Counted from the first letter of the stretch, positions 23,801 to 33,087 are shown. The stretch: 64,000 bases of DNA from Phytophthora colocasiae (GCA_018806915.1 JAGKQI010000092.1:410501-474500), one strand, 5' to 3'. The notes: generated from the letters alone by a model not told the origin. Made by a program: numbers and translations.

Positions 23801-24030
23801 GTATTGCCGTGATCGGCTGCGGTGGCGGCTACACGCTGATTGCGTGGCTGTGGGCCATCGTGTGGCAGTTCCCGCTTGACGTGATCAAGTTCGCGGTGAA
23901 CTACGTGCTGACGAAGAACACGTACGCGAGCAAGGCGTTCACGGAGCGCATCAACGCGGGCCACCCGACGATGACGCACTCTGTGGTGACGAACACGCAG
24001 CGCTCGATCCGCGCCAGCCGCACTGTGTAA
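20824..24030 (+). CDS. PMA1: Plasma-membrane H+-exporting P-type ATPase
   Basis: An intronless gene of 1068 codons encodes a P3A pump that moves protons out of the cell and energises transport. The ATG at 20824 is chosen because the frame upstream lacks an ATG. Landmarks: cation-ATPase N-domain (about 25-90); first membrane pair (about 85-130); TGES loop near residue 190; phosphorylated Asp346 in CSDKTGTLTLNQ; KGAP nucleotide-binding segment; MVTGDQ and MTGDGVNDAP (from residue 596); VSPGLSVI; then the C-terminal membrane bundle. An unusually long Cys-containing loop (about residues 745-910) separates membrane segments 7 and 8. Such an insert, and the length of 1068, are known for the Phytophthora nicotianae pump. 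The C-terminus is short and basic. It is very similar to copy A apart from the indels there. Confidence 0.96.
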   Translation: MAGAAGNSYMSMATPNDVKNYTNDVGQIQWAQVPLNAALDKLKTSREGLTSDEAEKRLAEYGPNKLPEEKINKLTLFLGFMWNPLSWAMEVAAILSIVLLDYADFALILFLLLLNACIGYFEEVQAGDAVSALMGQLAPEAKVFRDGEIKNIPADLLVPGDVLRVRLGDVIPADLKFLEGDAIKVDQSSLTGESLPVTKNEGDEGYSGSVVKQGEIEAVVTSTGINTFLGRAAEKIASADAHGRLQMVLTTVGNFCMVSILFWCVVELLVQMAGRTSQNPCVIVTDGCLGVANILVLIVGGIPVAMPTVLSVTLAIGSSALAKENAIVTRLTCIEEMASMEVLCSDKTGTLTLNQLSVDMDNLIPYNNFTADDILKFGALSARTENNEAIDVVCHNTYPGKDTMWEEYTLLHYTPFDPTTKRTIAKLKDNKTGEIFRAVKGAPQVVLDMDVNADTLRVEVEDRINEFASRGYRGLGVGVSRSGDVPVEECEWQMIGLLPLFDPPRHDTADTVKKAIALGIAVKMVTGDQKAIAVETCRQLGMPTNILDTSFFNTAPPPGLDLAQMIYDTDGFAQVFPEHKFEIVKHLQSLDKVVGMTGDGVNDAPALAQADIGIAVDDATDAARAAADIVLVSPGLSVIITAIRMSREIFLRMKNYAMYSIAMTVRIVFTFGILTVAWNWYFPPILVVILAILNDGTILTISKDNVVASPHPDSWKLKEVFISSITFGLWLTLSTIVLFGIVNNSSGFESTGVENLCTGCMKDECHDFFQEQYQTCVMDNNATGCGEMTGSVPQAASVSDVGSFRESAINAYWTQYQEKYDSRSKLFEDLADVHLNWLPNDAKPSAEVAYNQYVYEYTLGVGGAAYEGDYDVFQAAQLGKGVTFIGNDEVPITNEVGFCDYVWGFSNWNSTWTRDNEMIGPGIQRKEGVLRSLVYLQVSISGQALIFVTRTAGSNNWFFAEKPCNLLLIAFVFAQIVASVIGWIGFGGYPTDRIAVIGCGGGYTLIAWLWAIVWQFPLDVIKFAVNYVLTKNTYASKAFTERINAGHPTMTHSVVTNTQRSIRASRTV

Positions 24031-24493
24031 GTAGGCTTTGGCTGCGAATCTTGTGCAGAAGCAGAGGTCTGTTATTGCGCAGCAGGAGCCGATGGAAGGC
24101 GTCCTGGCGCTCGAGCAACCACGAGCACATTTTGTTGGCAAGTTTGATGGGGAGTTGTCTCGCGCAATGGGTGCGCGCAGTCTCCAGTGAGTTTGTTGCA
24201 TGTGCTTGCTGTAGAATATAGGGTGATGAAAAGTAATACAAGTTCGTTGATCCTACAAGTTGCAGTCGATAACCAGTGTACTACTAGTATTTAATTGGAT
24301 CATCATACTGGCAGAGCTATTGTAGCGCCTCATAGGCACAGACCCTTGTCCAGTCCCCGGGTGCATTGAAGAGATGTATCCCGGTGAGTCACCTTGGTGA
24401 GGAGAAATCCTGCAGTAATTTATAGCGTCTAGTAATTTATACTAGAGTGAGCCTCCAAAAGCAGTTATTGCCAGAGAGAAGTTCAACCGTCCG

Positions 24494-25066
24494 ATGAAGT
24501 CCCTGGAAGGCCACCACGGCGTCCTGAGCGCTTGGAAGGAGGAAGAGGAGGCAGGCGAGAACACAGTTGAGTTCAAGTGTGAACCTTCGTCGGCCAGCAG
24601 TGAAATAGCAGACAAACAGAGAAGCCAGGAGCTACAAGCGGCTTTTGCTATCCATCGCGTTCTCAAGCGGCACAAACAGCCCAATGAAACGTTCATGCAG
24701 TACAAGAAGGAGCTGCGCCGCACTGGTAAGGGCTACAAGATCCAGGAGGCTTTCTACGTGGCGGCCTTCATCAACGGAGTGGGCAAGCAGGAGCTGTCGC
24801 ACCTCCTGAAAGAATCCAACCCAAAGGACCTCGACACTGCAGCCAAGGAGGCCATCTTGCTGGAGCGCAGCGATGGAGCCGACCCACCCTTGCTAGGAGA
24901 GCAGGATAACAAGCGTTCACGCACGCCATCTCCAGCAGCAGCCCGACACGACCACGAGCTTCCCCCAAAACGTCCGCGTCGGGACTCAAGGCGTTGCTAC
25001 CAGTGCCAGCAGTTTGGACACATTGCACGGGATTGCCCTCATCGTCAGCGCTGGGATCGGCGCTAA
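24494..25066 (+). pseudogene. Gag-like fragment with CCHC zinc knuckle
   Basis: The 190-codon frame has a helical retrotransposon-Gag-like middle (NETFMQYKKELRR, FINGVGKQELSHLLKE), then a basic linker with a possible nuclear signal (KRPRRDSRR). It ends with a zinc knuckle CYQCQQFGHIARDC and a stop. No protease, reverse transcriptase, integrase or LTR follows before the next gene at 25378. This is either a stranded Gag end of a Ty3-type element or a domesticated Gag. The preceding stretch from 24215 shows nothing further. Confidence 0.65.
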
Positions 25067-25204
25067 GATCATGGGGATGGAGGTTAGCCCCACGTGTGTC
25101 AGCTATATTTGTTTTCTGTCATTGTCGTTGGACCAGAGCAAGAAGGCTATCTTTTGACCAGACGCAAGGAAGTTAGCCGGATAAGTGTCTTCAATATGAC
25201 GCAA

Positions 25205-25227
25205 GAGAGAAGAGAGAGAGAGAGAGG
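25205..25227 (+). repeat. GA microsatellite
   Basis: A short (GA)n tract sits about 150 bp upstream of the start codon of the repeat protein and may fall in its promoter or leader. Confidence 0.8.
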
Positions 25228-25377
25228 AGCTCAAGGACTTTTGTCGACAGCGTTTATCAGTGCTCACTTTTGAATTCGCCCTCGCAAGCCCAACAGCAGC
25301 CCCAGCGTTCTCTCGTCACTCTTAGACACCCCCAGTTCACGTCCGCGCTCGCCCCACCGTGACTCGCCTCGACCACA

Positions 25378-28300
25378 ATGATTTACCCCAAGACCATCTT
25401 CCGGACTGTCATTGCGCTCTCAACAGTAGCTGCTACCACCCAAGCTACTGTGGCGAGTCCTCGATCCTCTACCAACGGGGCCAAGCGCGGCAAAGGTGGG
25501 CGATACGTTGATACAAATGCAGACTTCTACGAAAATACAGCAAGTCACGGGGCGGCATACACCTCTGGAGAGCTAAACCCACAGCAAGGCGCAAGTTTGC
25601 GCAAGGTCACGTCACCGAATACCACCGGCGGCAAGTTCTCTTACGCCAGCCCGACGAACCCGGCCGGAGTTGTGACCCTCCTCGAGCGATCCGATACGAC
25701 CGATTTCTTCCTAGTGCAGCGCCCCAGGTCCGACAAGGGTGTCGGTGGCAAGCGCAATGCCGGGAAAGGGGGCGTTAATGCTGATGTCAATAGTTTCATC
25801 GGCGACTACGTTACGAACGGCGCCAGCACTGCTCAAAGCGACTACAGGAATAGCGCCCGCAACATCAACAACAACTATGGGAACAATGGTACTGGTGGCG
25901 AGCGCACCACCAATGGCAAAAAACAACCCAGTGGCAAGAAGAGTGACCACCTAAACAAGAAGAGTGGTCGCGGTAAGAAGACCAGTCAAGACGGCCGGGC
26001 TAACGGTGGTGTTTACCGCCCTTCACCAGGAGGCATTTACAACCCGGTAAACCCACCAACAGGAAACGTATACGTACCGCCTGCTCCTGCAGACCAAACT
26101 AGCTACGCCAGCAGCTACGGCAGCAACACGGGTGGCAGCGGCAGCCAGAAGACCGGTCAGAGCAACGGTGGGTCGAAGACGGGCGGATCGGGCTCGAACA
26201 GCCCCGTGCAGAGCAACACCGGCAGCAACACCGGCAGCAACACGGGCAGCAGCTACGGCAGTAACACGGGTGGCAGCGGCAGCCAGAAGACCGGTCAGAG
26301 CAACGGTGGATCGAAGACGGGCGGATCGGGCTCGAACAGCCCCGTGCAGAGCAACACCGGCAGCAACACCGGCAGCAACACCGGCAGCAACACGGGTGGC
26401 AGCGGCAGCCAGAAGACCGGTCAGAGCAACGGTGGATCGAAGACGGGCGGATCGGGCTCGAACAGCCCCGTGCAGAGCAACACCGGCAGCAACACCGGCA
26501 GCAACACCGGCAGCAACACGGGTGGCAGCGGCAGCCAGAAGACCGGTCAGAGCAACGGTGGATCGAAGACGGGCGGATCGGGCTCGAACAGCCCCGTGCA
26601 GAGCAACACCGGCAGCAACACCGGCAGCAACACCGGCAGCAACACGGGTGGCAGCGGCAGCCAGAAGACCGGTCAGAGCAACGGTGGATCGAAGACGGGC
26701 GGATCGGGCTCGAACGGCCCCGTGCAGAGCAACACCGGCAGCAACACCGGCAGCAACACCGGCAGCAACACGGGTGGCAGCGGCAGCCAGAAGACCGGTC
26801 AGAGCAACGGTGGATCGAAGACGGGCGGATCGGGCTCGAACGGCCCTGTGCAGAGCAACACCGGCAGCAACACCGGCAGCAACACGGGCAGCAGCTACGG
26901 CAGCAACACGGGTGGCAGCGGCAGCCAGAAGACCGGTCAGAGCAACGGTGGATCGAAGACGGGCGGATCGGGCTCGAACAGCCCCGTGCAGAGCAACACC
27001 GGCAGCAACACCGGCAGCAACACCGGCAGCAACACGGGTGGCAGCGGCAGCCAGAAGACCGGTCAGAGCAACGGTGGATCGAAGACGGGCGGATCGGGCT
27101 CGAACGGCCCTGTGCAGAGCAACACCGGCAGCAACACCGGCAGCAACACCGGCAGCAACACGGGTGGCAGCGGCAGCCAGAAGACCGGTCAGAGCAACGG
27201 TGGATCGAAGACGGGCGGATCGGGCTCGAACGGCCCCGTGCAGAGCAACACCGGCAGCAACACCGGCAGCAACACCGGCAGCAACACGGGTGGCAGCGGC
27301 AGCCAGAAGACCGGTCAGAGCAACGGTGGATCGAAGACGGGCGGATCGGGCTCGAACGGCCCTGTGCAGAGCAACACCGGCAGCAACACCGGCAGCAACA
27401 CGCGCAGCAGCTACGGCAGCAACACGGGTGGCACCGGCAGCCAGAAGACCGGTCAGAGCAACGGTGGATCGAAGACGGGCGGATCGGGCTCGAACGGCCC
27501 CGTGCAGAGCAACACCGGCAGCAACACCGGCAGCAACACCGGCAGCAACACCGGCAGCAACACGGGTGGCAGCGGCAGCCAGAAGACCGGTCAGAGCAAC
27601 GGTGGATCGAAGACGGGCGGATCGGGCTCGAACGGCCCCGTGCAGAGCAACACCGGCAGCAACACCGGCAGCAACACCGGCAGCAACACGGGTGGCAGCG
27701 GCAGCCAGAAGACCGGTCAGAGCAACGGTGGATCGAAGACGGGCGGATCGGGCTCGAACGGCCCTGTGCAGAGCAACACCGGCAGCAACACCGGCAGCAA
27801 CACGGGCAGCAGCTACGGCAGCAACACGGGTGGCAGCGGCAGCCAGAAGACCGGTCAGAGCAACGGTGGATCGAAGACGGGCGGATCGGGCTCGAACGGC
27901 CCCGTGCAGAGCAACACCGGCAGCAACACCGGCAGCAACACCGGCAGCAACACGGGTGGCAGCGGCAGCCAGAAGGCCGGTCAGAGCAACGGTGGATCGA
28001 AGACGGGCGGATCGGGCTCGAACGGCCCTGTGCAGAGCAACACCGGCAGCAACACCGGCAGCAACACGGGTGGCAGCGGCAGCCAGAAGACCGGTCAGAG
28101 CAACGGTGGATCGAAGACGGGCGGATCGGGCTCGAACGGCCCCGTGCAGAGCAACACCGGCAGCAACACCGGCAGCAGCTACGGCAGCAACACTGGTGGC
28201 AGCGGCAGCCAGAAGACCGGTCAGAGCAACGGTGGATCGAAGACGGGCGGTTCTTCGTCGACGTCGACGACGCCCTCTCCGTCCAGTTCTACGAGCAGTG

Positions 28301-28497
28301 GCAGTAAGGGCAATGGTGGTCAGGATACCCCGTTACCAACGAACATCCCGATCGTCCCTGTTGACCCTATCGAGCCTTCGACCCTCGCACCAACTACTGC
28401 ACCTACGACAACGCCTGCTCCTCAAACGTTGGCTCCTAAGCCCGCAGTCACGCCGTGCACCAAGCACAAGAAGGGAAAGCAAAGCCGCCGCAATTAA
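25378..28497 (+). CDS. Secreted Gly/Ser/Asn/Thr-rich tandem-repeat protein
   Basis: A single-exon gene of 1039 codons. The first ~23 residues are a signal peptide (FRTVIALSTVAATTQA), so the product should be secreted. Residues about 24-245 are non-repetitive, basic and Asn/Gly-rich (ERSDTTDFFLV, then NNNYGNNG). Residues about 247-957 are 17 imperfect 42-residue units built on GGSGSQKTGQSNGGSKTGG, GSN(S/G)PVQ and a run of NTGS. The tail is a Ser/Thr/Pro linker with a single Cys (TPCTKHKKGKQ). There is no RXLR-dEER or LxLFLAK motif and no GPI-type hydrophobic end. The composition suggests an extended, possibly glycosylated wall or matrix protein, or an adhesive. I cannot assign a family. Confidence 0.85.
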   Translation: MIYPKTIFRTVIALSTVAATTQATVASPRSSTNGAKRGKGGRYVDTNADFYENTASHGAAYTSGELNPQQGASLRKVTSPNTTGGKFSYASPTNPAGVVTLLERSDTTDFFLVQRPRSDKGVGGKRNAGKGGVNADVNSFIGDYVTNGASTAQSDYRNSARNINNNYGNNGTGGERTTNGKKQPSGKKSDHLNKKSGRGKKTSQDGRANGGVYRPSPGGIYNPVNPPTGNVYVPPAPADQTSYASSYGSNTGGSGSQKTGQSNGGSKTGGSGSNSPVQSNTGSNTGSNTGSSYGSNTGGSGSQKTGQSNGGSKTGGSGSNSPVQSNTGSNTGSNTGSNTGGSGSQKTGQSNGGSKTGGSGSNSPVQSNTGSNTGSNTGSNTGGSGSQKTGQSNGGSKTGGSGSNSPVQSNTGSNTGSNTGSNTGGSGSQKTGQSNGGSKTGGSGSNGPVQSNTGSNTGSNTGSNTGGSGSQKTGQSNGGSKTGGSGSNGPVQSNTGSNTGSNTGSSYGSNTGGSGSQKTGQSNGGSKTGGSGSNSPVQSNTGSNTGSNTGSNTGGSGSQKTGQSNGGSKTGGSGSNGPVQSNTGSNTGSNTGSNTGGSGSQKTGQSNGGSKTGGSGSNGPVQSNTGSNTGSNTGSNTGGSGSQKTGQSNGGSKTGGSGSNGPVQSNTGSNTGSNTRSSYGSNTGGTGSQKTGQSNGGSKTGGSGSNGPVQSNTGSNTGSNTGSNTGSNTGGSGSQKTGQSNGGSKTGGSGSNGPVQSNTGSNTGSNTGSNTGGSGSQKTGQSNGGSKTGGSGSNGPVQSNTGSNTGSNTGSSYGSNTGGSGSQKTGQSNGGSKTGGSGSNGPVQSNTGSNTGSNTGSNTGGSGSQKAGQSNGGSKTGGSGSNGPVQSNTGSNTGSNTGGSGSQKTGQSNGGSKTGGSGSNGPVQSNTGSNTGSSYGSNTGGSGSQKTGQSNGGSKTGGSSSTSTTPSPSSSTSSGSKGNGGQDTPLPTNIPIVPVDPIEPSTLAPTTAPTTTPAPQTLAPKPAVTPCTKHKKGKQSRRN
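26120..28250 (+). repeat. 126-bp coding minisatellite, 17 copies
   Basis: The unit runs from AACACGGGTGGCAGCGGCAG through CAGAAGACCGGTCAG to repeats of AACACCGGCAGC. Most units are 126 bp. Variants insert AGCTACGGCAGC (SYGS) or drop one 12-bp NTGS block. All length changes are multiples of 12 bp, so the frame is kept. Most neighbours differ by only one or two bases, so copy number is expected to vary between strains and to be hard to assemble. Confidence 0.95.
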
Positions 28498-29041
28498 GGC
28501 AGCATCTACCAGCTGAAGGCCGGCCGTAGTTTGTGACGAAGTCCTCTTGGAAAATACTTGTAAATACAACTTACTTCTACTTTGTCATCTTCCTGGGCAA
28601 TACCATTTGTACATGCAAGTCTGCTCCGTCTTATTCGTAGTAGATGCGCTACGTGTTTTTGCGAAGGTGGTGCTGGAATGAGCATGGCCCATTGAGCGAT
28701 CATGGGGTACATTCTTAAGCACGGAGTTCCGCCCGCCCGACCAGACCCTCTACCTGCTGTCCGCCGAAGAGGACCCAAGCTTCGATCGCATCAAGGGCCA
28801 CGCGCCGAGCCCGGTGAACGGTTTGAAGGAGCTGCGCAAGCGCGTAACGGTGTGTCTCCATGGACGATGTTCAGGACGAGCAAGCTCTGCTCGAAGTTAC
28901 CACCAGTCTCTTTCGCCCATCGGGTAGGCCGTACACATGAAGCTGCTCAAGCGACGAAAATGCAAAGGAGTGGTGCTCCCCCGCAACCGAGCCGAATTGC
29001 TGAAGGTTTGCTGGACGGATAGAGCCCTTCGTGCGGACGTA
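28498..29041. other. Spacer after the repeat protein, no gene recognised
   Basis: The region holds the 3' flank of the repeat-protein gene. A frame at 28702-29022 has no recognisable content. The last two bases are the TA that borders the next element. Confidence 0.4.
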
Positions 29042-29969
29042 CTTCTCCGGTCCACCGTACTATCGCCATTTCTAAAAAGTGGGCATAGCGGAAAAAGTTT
29101 TTAGAGTTAGCAAGCATGGCGCACACCATTAGAAAGCTGAAGGCGCAAGGTATGTGCCCCCGGACTTCCTGCTGAAACGGAGCCTTCGTTTGAATGGTAG
29201 AATACTTTTGTCTTGCGTCTGAGAGGAGCCGTAAGGTTAAATTTCGTAATTCGGTCAATTTTTAGCGATAATCAATCGCACTTTTACACGAGCGGTAGGA
29301 GCTAATTGACTCCGTCCTGGCAAACCGATATTGTCTGTAAACGCTTCAATGGGCTAAAAATTGATCGCGCGCCAGCGAGGTTTTATTGCAGCATGGCACC
29401 TAGTTACCAAGCCAGCGGAATAAAATACGCCAATCATCGCGAAGTGAAGAATAAGACGGCGATTTATTTTTTTGAACCCTCAAATTAGACTGTAAGCTGT
29501 GATTGGCATAAGTGACGGTAGCCATTAGCAACTATGCTGTCTGCAACTGGCAACGCAATCGGTGACGTTCCGTTGCGCATGTGGAACTTCTGCACGCGTG
29601 GTAGGCTGTAGTCATTGCCCCCCTTGCACCCAATGACCAAACCTAGTACTTTTTGTAATGTCAAAAAGCACTTATCTAAAGTATGGATGAATATCGTGTT
29701 TTGGCCGACATCCTGCCTTTTGACTTGTCTTCAGTATGCCCCAAAATGACCAATCGTTGACTCTCAAACTGTTTTCAGCGAATAGCGTACCGGTTTAAAA
29801 CCATTTTTAGCCAATCAGCGGATAGAGGTTAGGCGATAGATGTGCCGACATTTTGCCGACGTTTTTTGTCGGCAAGGGGGCCACATATTCTATCAAGACA
29901 TACAAAACCAAGGCATTCGTGAATTTGACGGATATCAAGCAAACGGCCGACTTTACACTTACTTAAAGA

Positions 29970-31243
29970 ATGAGCCTCCAAGACCTCGCTCCGGACAACA
30001 CGAAGCGTGCCCAGACAACTGCGCTCAACATCTTCAATGAGTTTCTGGAAGTGGAGAAAACGACTATGGTCTTTGTGCGCTCTATTTTTCGTGATAATGA
30101 CACCGGCGCAGCTTTCAGGAAGTTGATGGATCGCTTTGCTATGTTTCTCGCGTTCTCGAAGGAAAAGCGGCGAACCGCGAAAGCGCAATACTGTGATGAG
30201 CTATTACCGCAACGTGAAAAACTGGTTCCTGGATGAATTTCCCCAACAACGTCCTCTAGTCGAGCATCAGCTGCTGAAAATGGGTCGAATCCTTGAGCGC
30301 CATTGTTTGAAGAGGCTACAAGGCGGCACAGTGACCCAAGCTCCCCCGAGTACGAAGCAAGATTTGAACGTTTTGATGGATGGTATCTATTTTGAAGCAG
30401 CCCAGGCAAAAGATTACCAAGATGCCGCACTACTAGCTATCATGTGGTATGCTTTAAGTGGTTGGAAGTTAACGGACACCCCAACAATTCCTTCACTTGC
30501 TGGGTTCGACGTGGAGACAAGAAGCAAGATTCGAAAGTTACGCGATCTGGTATTTGCGTCGAGCCTGCATTTTGCTGAAGTGTCTTATAATTTGGATAAC
30601 CAGATGGCGGATCTACTTACGGCGACGTTAATCCAACATTTTCCAGCTGATATCGACAAGTATCCGATGTGCCCATACGCCACCAAAATGCGTATATGTC
30701 TGGGTACTTTGTCGGTCGAGATGCCAGAAGTATTGTCATGGAGTCTCTCACTGACGCGTAGTGCCAAGACACCAAATACAGGTGAGAAGAAGACGCCCTT
30801 CTCGCGGGAAATACAACTCATCAATCAGCAAAATATTGTGATTTTTCAATTGCTCGAAGCGAACCGTGAGCAGGCTGCAAAAATTGCAGAACTCGAAAAA
30901 AAATGCGCTTAGGAGCTGCAGAACATGATACTCAACTTCCCGGCAACGCGGAAAATACGGAGGAAGACGAGGAGGGAAACCATGCTAACGATAGATGCAC
31001 GTCAGCCAAGGAAAAAGAGAAGAAAAGAGCAAGATTTTCTTCTAAGGCGGCAGCCGCAATTTGTTTTGAATGGCACACCAAGACACCAAGACTTTGGGTA
31101 AAGTGTGATGATCGAAAATACAAGTCACAGTCAAAGCAAATTGTAGCGTTCATGAAGCTGTTTCTTCCGGATGGGTTCAAGTTGAATCCAGCCTCGCGCA
31201 GCTATGCCATTTTGGAAAGAAGGCCGAAGAGAACATGTTTGAT
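29970..31243 (+). pseudogene. Crypton-like (tyrosine recombinase family) gene, internally deleted
   Basis: The reading starts MSLQDLAPDNTKRAQTT at 29970 and shifts frame at about 30185 into VMSYYRNVKNWFLDEF, HQLLKMGRILERHCLKR and DAALLAIMWYALSG. It shifts again in the A run at 30895-30901 into a Lys-rich linker and CFEWHTKTPRLW, FMKLFLPDGF, then HFGKKAEEN in a third frame. The order resembles a repetitive Phytophthora family related to Crypton tyrosine recombinases. In those the WY is followed by a catalytic Arg region, but here LSGW, normally far downstream, follows at once, so the recombinase core seems deleted. The 3' part is cut by the insertion at 31256. Family recognition is from memory of the pattern; no catalytic residue can be shown. 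The 900 bp before it, from 29068, holds nothing recognisable. Confidence 0.5.
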
Positions 31244-31257
31244 TTCGAGGTATTACC

Positions 31258-31390
31258 GAATAAATGGTCCGTTACAGAATAAGTGGTCCATTACAGAATA
31301 AGTGGTCCATTACAGAATAAGTGGTCCATTACAGAATAAGTGGTCCGTTACTGAATAAGTGGTCCGTTACGGAATTAGTGGTCCATTACA
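31258..31390 (+). repeat. Left array, 7 x 19 bp
   Basis: Seven units of GAATAAGTGGTCCATTACA follow without gaps (133 bp), with A/G variation at two positions. They lie directly inside the left end of the pogo-like element. Confidence 0.95.
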
Positions 31391-31739
31391 AATAACGACG
31401 GAAAAACCCGCCGGGAAATGTTAGTGCTTTCAATAGTTAAGAACGGGCAGCTTACACGACGGAAAAACACGACGTCATGGCATTACTGTTTTCTATTGGC
31501 TCAAAATTGAAATCTATGTCCCAAAGTCCAATTTTTGTTCATTACAAAATTCTGTTTTATCCAATAGAATCGGCAAAGCATAATTTACAGCTATTATAAA
31601 TAATATTCAACCAATCGAAGAAGCGATTTGCGGAAAATGGTTCACTTTTTTTGTATTCTTAGTGAGTTTTTCACCAGGTGGTCGGATGAACATTGCTAGA
31701 CTTACGACGTCTTTTTGAGTCCGTCGTCTTTTTCCGTCG

Positions 31740-32021
31740 TTATTTGTACTCTTTAACCCTCGGCTCAAACGCTGGAGGCTTCCGCTTCCTCCCCCCTCCC
31801 TTTGTCCTCTTTCGCTTCTTGTGGCTCTCAGATAGAGACGCTTTTGCAAGTTCTGGATCAGGAAACTTCTTCGTCCACCTTGACAGTGCACCTCGGCTCA
31901 CACCCAGCTCTCGCGCAGCACGTGTTGGTCCCCATTCCTCGTGAGCTTTCCACTCTATAAGCTTATCTAGCTTCTCTTCTATGGTCAGTGACGCACAGTT
32001 GTCGGTCGCAGCCCCATCCAT
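31740..32021 (-). pseudogene. pogo-like transposase N-terminal HTH fragment
   Basis: From the ATG at 32021 the minus-strand frame has a helix-turn-helix (KLDKLIEWKAHEEWGPTRAA, RELGVSRGALSRWTKKF) and a basic tail (KKRKRTKGGGRKRK). It stops at PRVKEYK. This is the Psq/CENP-B-like DNA-binding arm of pogo transposases without the catalytic domain. It could still bind the 19-bp arrays if expressed, which is inference. Confidence 0.6.
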
Positions 32022-32094
32022 CGCGTGTCTACTAGGTGCCGTCACGCTCGCTCGCAAGAAATTTGTAGAGTGGCTATCTAAGACCGGTTTTGCA

Positions 32095-32341
32095 ACGGAC
32101 CAATTATTTAGTTACAGACCACTTATTCTGTAACGGACCACTTATTTGGTAACGGGCCACTTATTCTGTAACGGACCACTTATTTGGTAACGGGCCACTT
32201 ATGCTGTAATGGACCACTTATTCTGTAATAGACCACTTATTCAGTAATTGGCCACTTATTCTGTAATGTACCACTTATTCTGTAACGGACCATTTATTCA
32301 GTAATTGGCCACTTATTCAGTAACGGACCACTTATTCGGTA
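32095..32341 (-). repeat. Right array, 13 x 19 bp, opposite orientation
   Basis: Thirteen units (247 bp) are the reverse complement of the left-array unit (ACGGACCACTTATTCTGTA on the plus strand) and are more diverged from each other. Together with the left array they form a 20-unit, two-armed inverted structure around about 0.7 kb. Confidence 0.95.
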
Positions 32342-32925
32342 TTAGTTGTCTTACTTGCTCGTGGCCATTAATTTTGTGCACGCCCATTTATTAGGTAACA
32401 CACAATTATTACAAAATACTCTACGAAGCAATCGAATGCACCGCGTGGACACCACTTCGCCATTCATCAGCCAGCGATCGAAGGCGAAATATTTCTTTTT
32501 ATTGTCACTTTAGCATCTGATCACTCGTACAGCAAGCTTAACGGCATGTGGAAACCCCAGCACTACAGCAAGCTTAGCTGAGCTCTCAAATACCTCAGAT
32601 ACAGGAAGAAGAATACCCACGGTTAAATTCGAACCAACTCCACCAGCCTTTCAGCTGGGCTCAACCATCAGAGCTTCGTGGGTGTGGATATGTGTGTGTG
32701 TGGGGGGGGGCACGGCTTACCGAGGCGGAGACTTGTGACGTACAGCTGAAAAATGCCGAATGACAAGCAACAAACGGCTGAGCTGTCAACTGAAAGGCTG
32801 GTGTCCAGTCAGAAAATAACCTCATAAATAGAAAAACCTCGACTTTGTTTAAAACACTTTTAGCCAATCAAAATCATGTCGGCCACTGTCGGCCATGTCG
32901 GCCAAATCGCGCTATGGTAGCTTAC

Positions 32926-33087
32926 CTTAGCAAATGAGGCCTTCACGGCAGCAATTAGGCCGCCTGCGGCAGCTGCGGCAATACTGCCACGTGGGAGGCA
33001 GCCACCAACCGATCGCTGCGCAAGATATAGCGCTACGGCCACCTTGACGTGTGGGGTAAGGTCGGTCTGGTTTCGACGGCGAGGCAT
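32926..33087 (-). pseudogene. Tc1/mariner-like transposase N-terminus
   Basis: The minus-strand frame MPRRRNQTDLTPHVKVAVAL, then PRGSIAAAAA, has the form of the first HTH of oomycete mariner-like transposases. The match fades after about 45 codons and no DDE part follows. Its position inside the right TIR supports the outer element being mariner-like. Between 32342 and 32925 I see no gene; a run of nine G is at about 32702. Confidence 0.5.

Larger units (their letters stand above)
20075..24214 (+). repeat. Direct duplication, copy B of the H+-ATPase locus
   Basis: This is the second copy of the block at 1367-5340. It keeps about 163 bp of upstream DNA that copy A lacks and has an uninterrupted coding region. 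It is likely the functional reference copy. Confidence 0.93.
31256..32339. mobile_element. pogo-like element with opposed 19-bp repeat arrays
   Basis: The 1084-bp element starts CCGAATAAATGGTCCGTTAC and ends in the matching inverted sequence, with TA on each side (31254-31255, 32340-32341). It sits within the 3' part of the Crypton-like gene: joined across the gap, the reading HFGKKAEENMFDFEVL continues with VVLLARGH. The ends resemble those of the pogo-type element at 14631 in their first five bases (CCGAA). It contains only the N-terminus of a transposase. Confidence 0.78.

Noticed and set aside
21076..24201. 1041-codon open frame antisense to pump copy B
   Set aside because: Same cause as for copy A; a shadow of a highly expressed gene.
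25378..26100. RXLR or Crinkler effector in the repeat protein
   Set aside because: A signal peptide is present, but no RXLR-dEER or LxLFLAK motif follows in the first 120 residues.
31258..32341. CRISPR array
   Set aside because: The 19-bp units are contiguous without spacers, inverted at the two ends, and the genome is eukaryotic.
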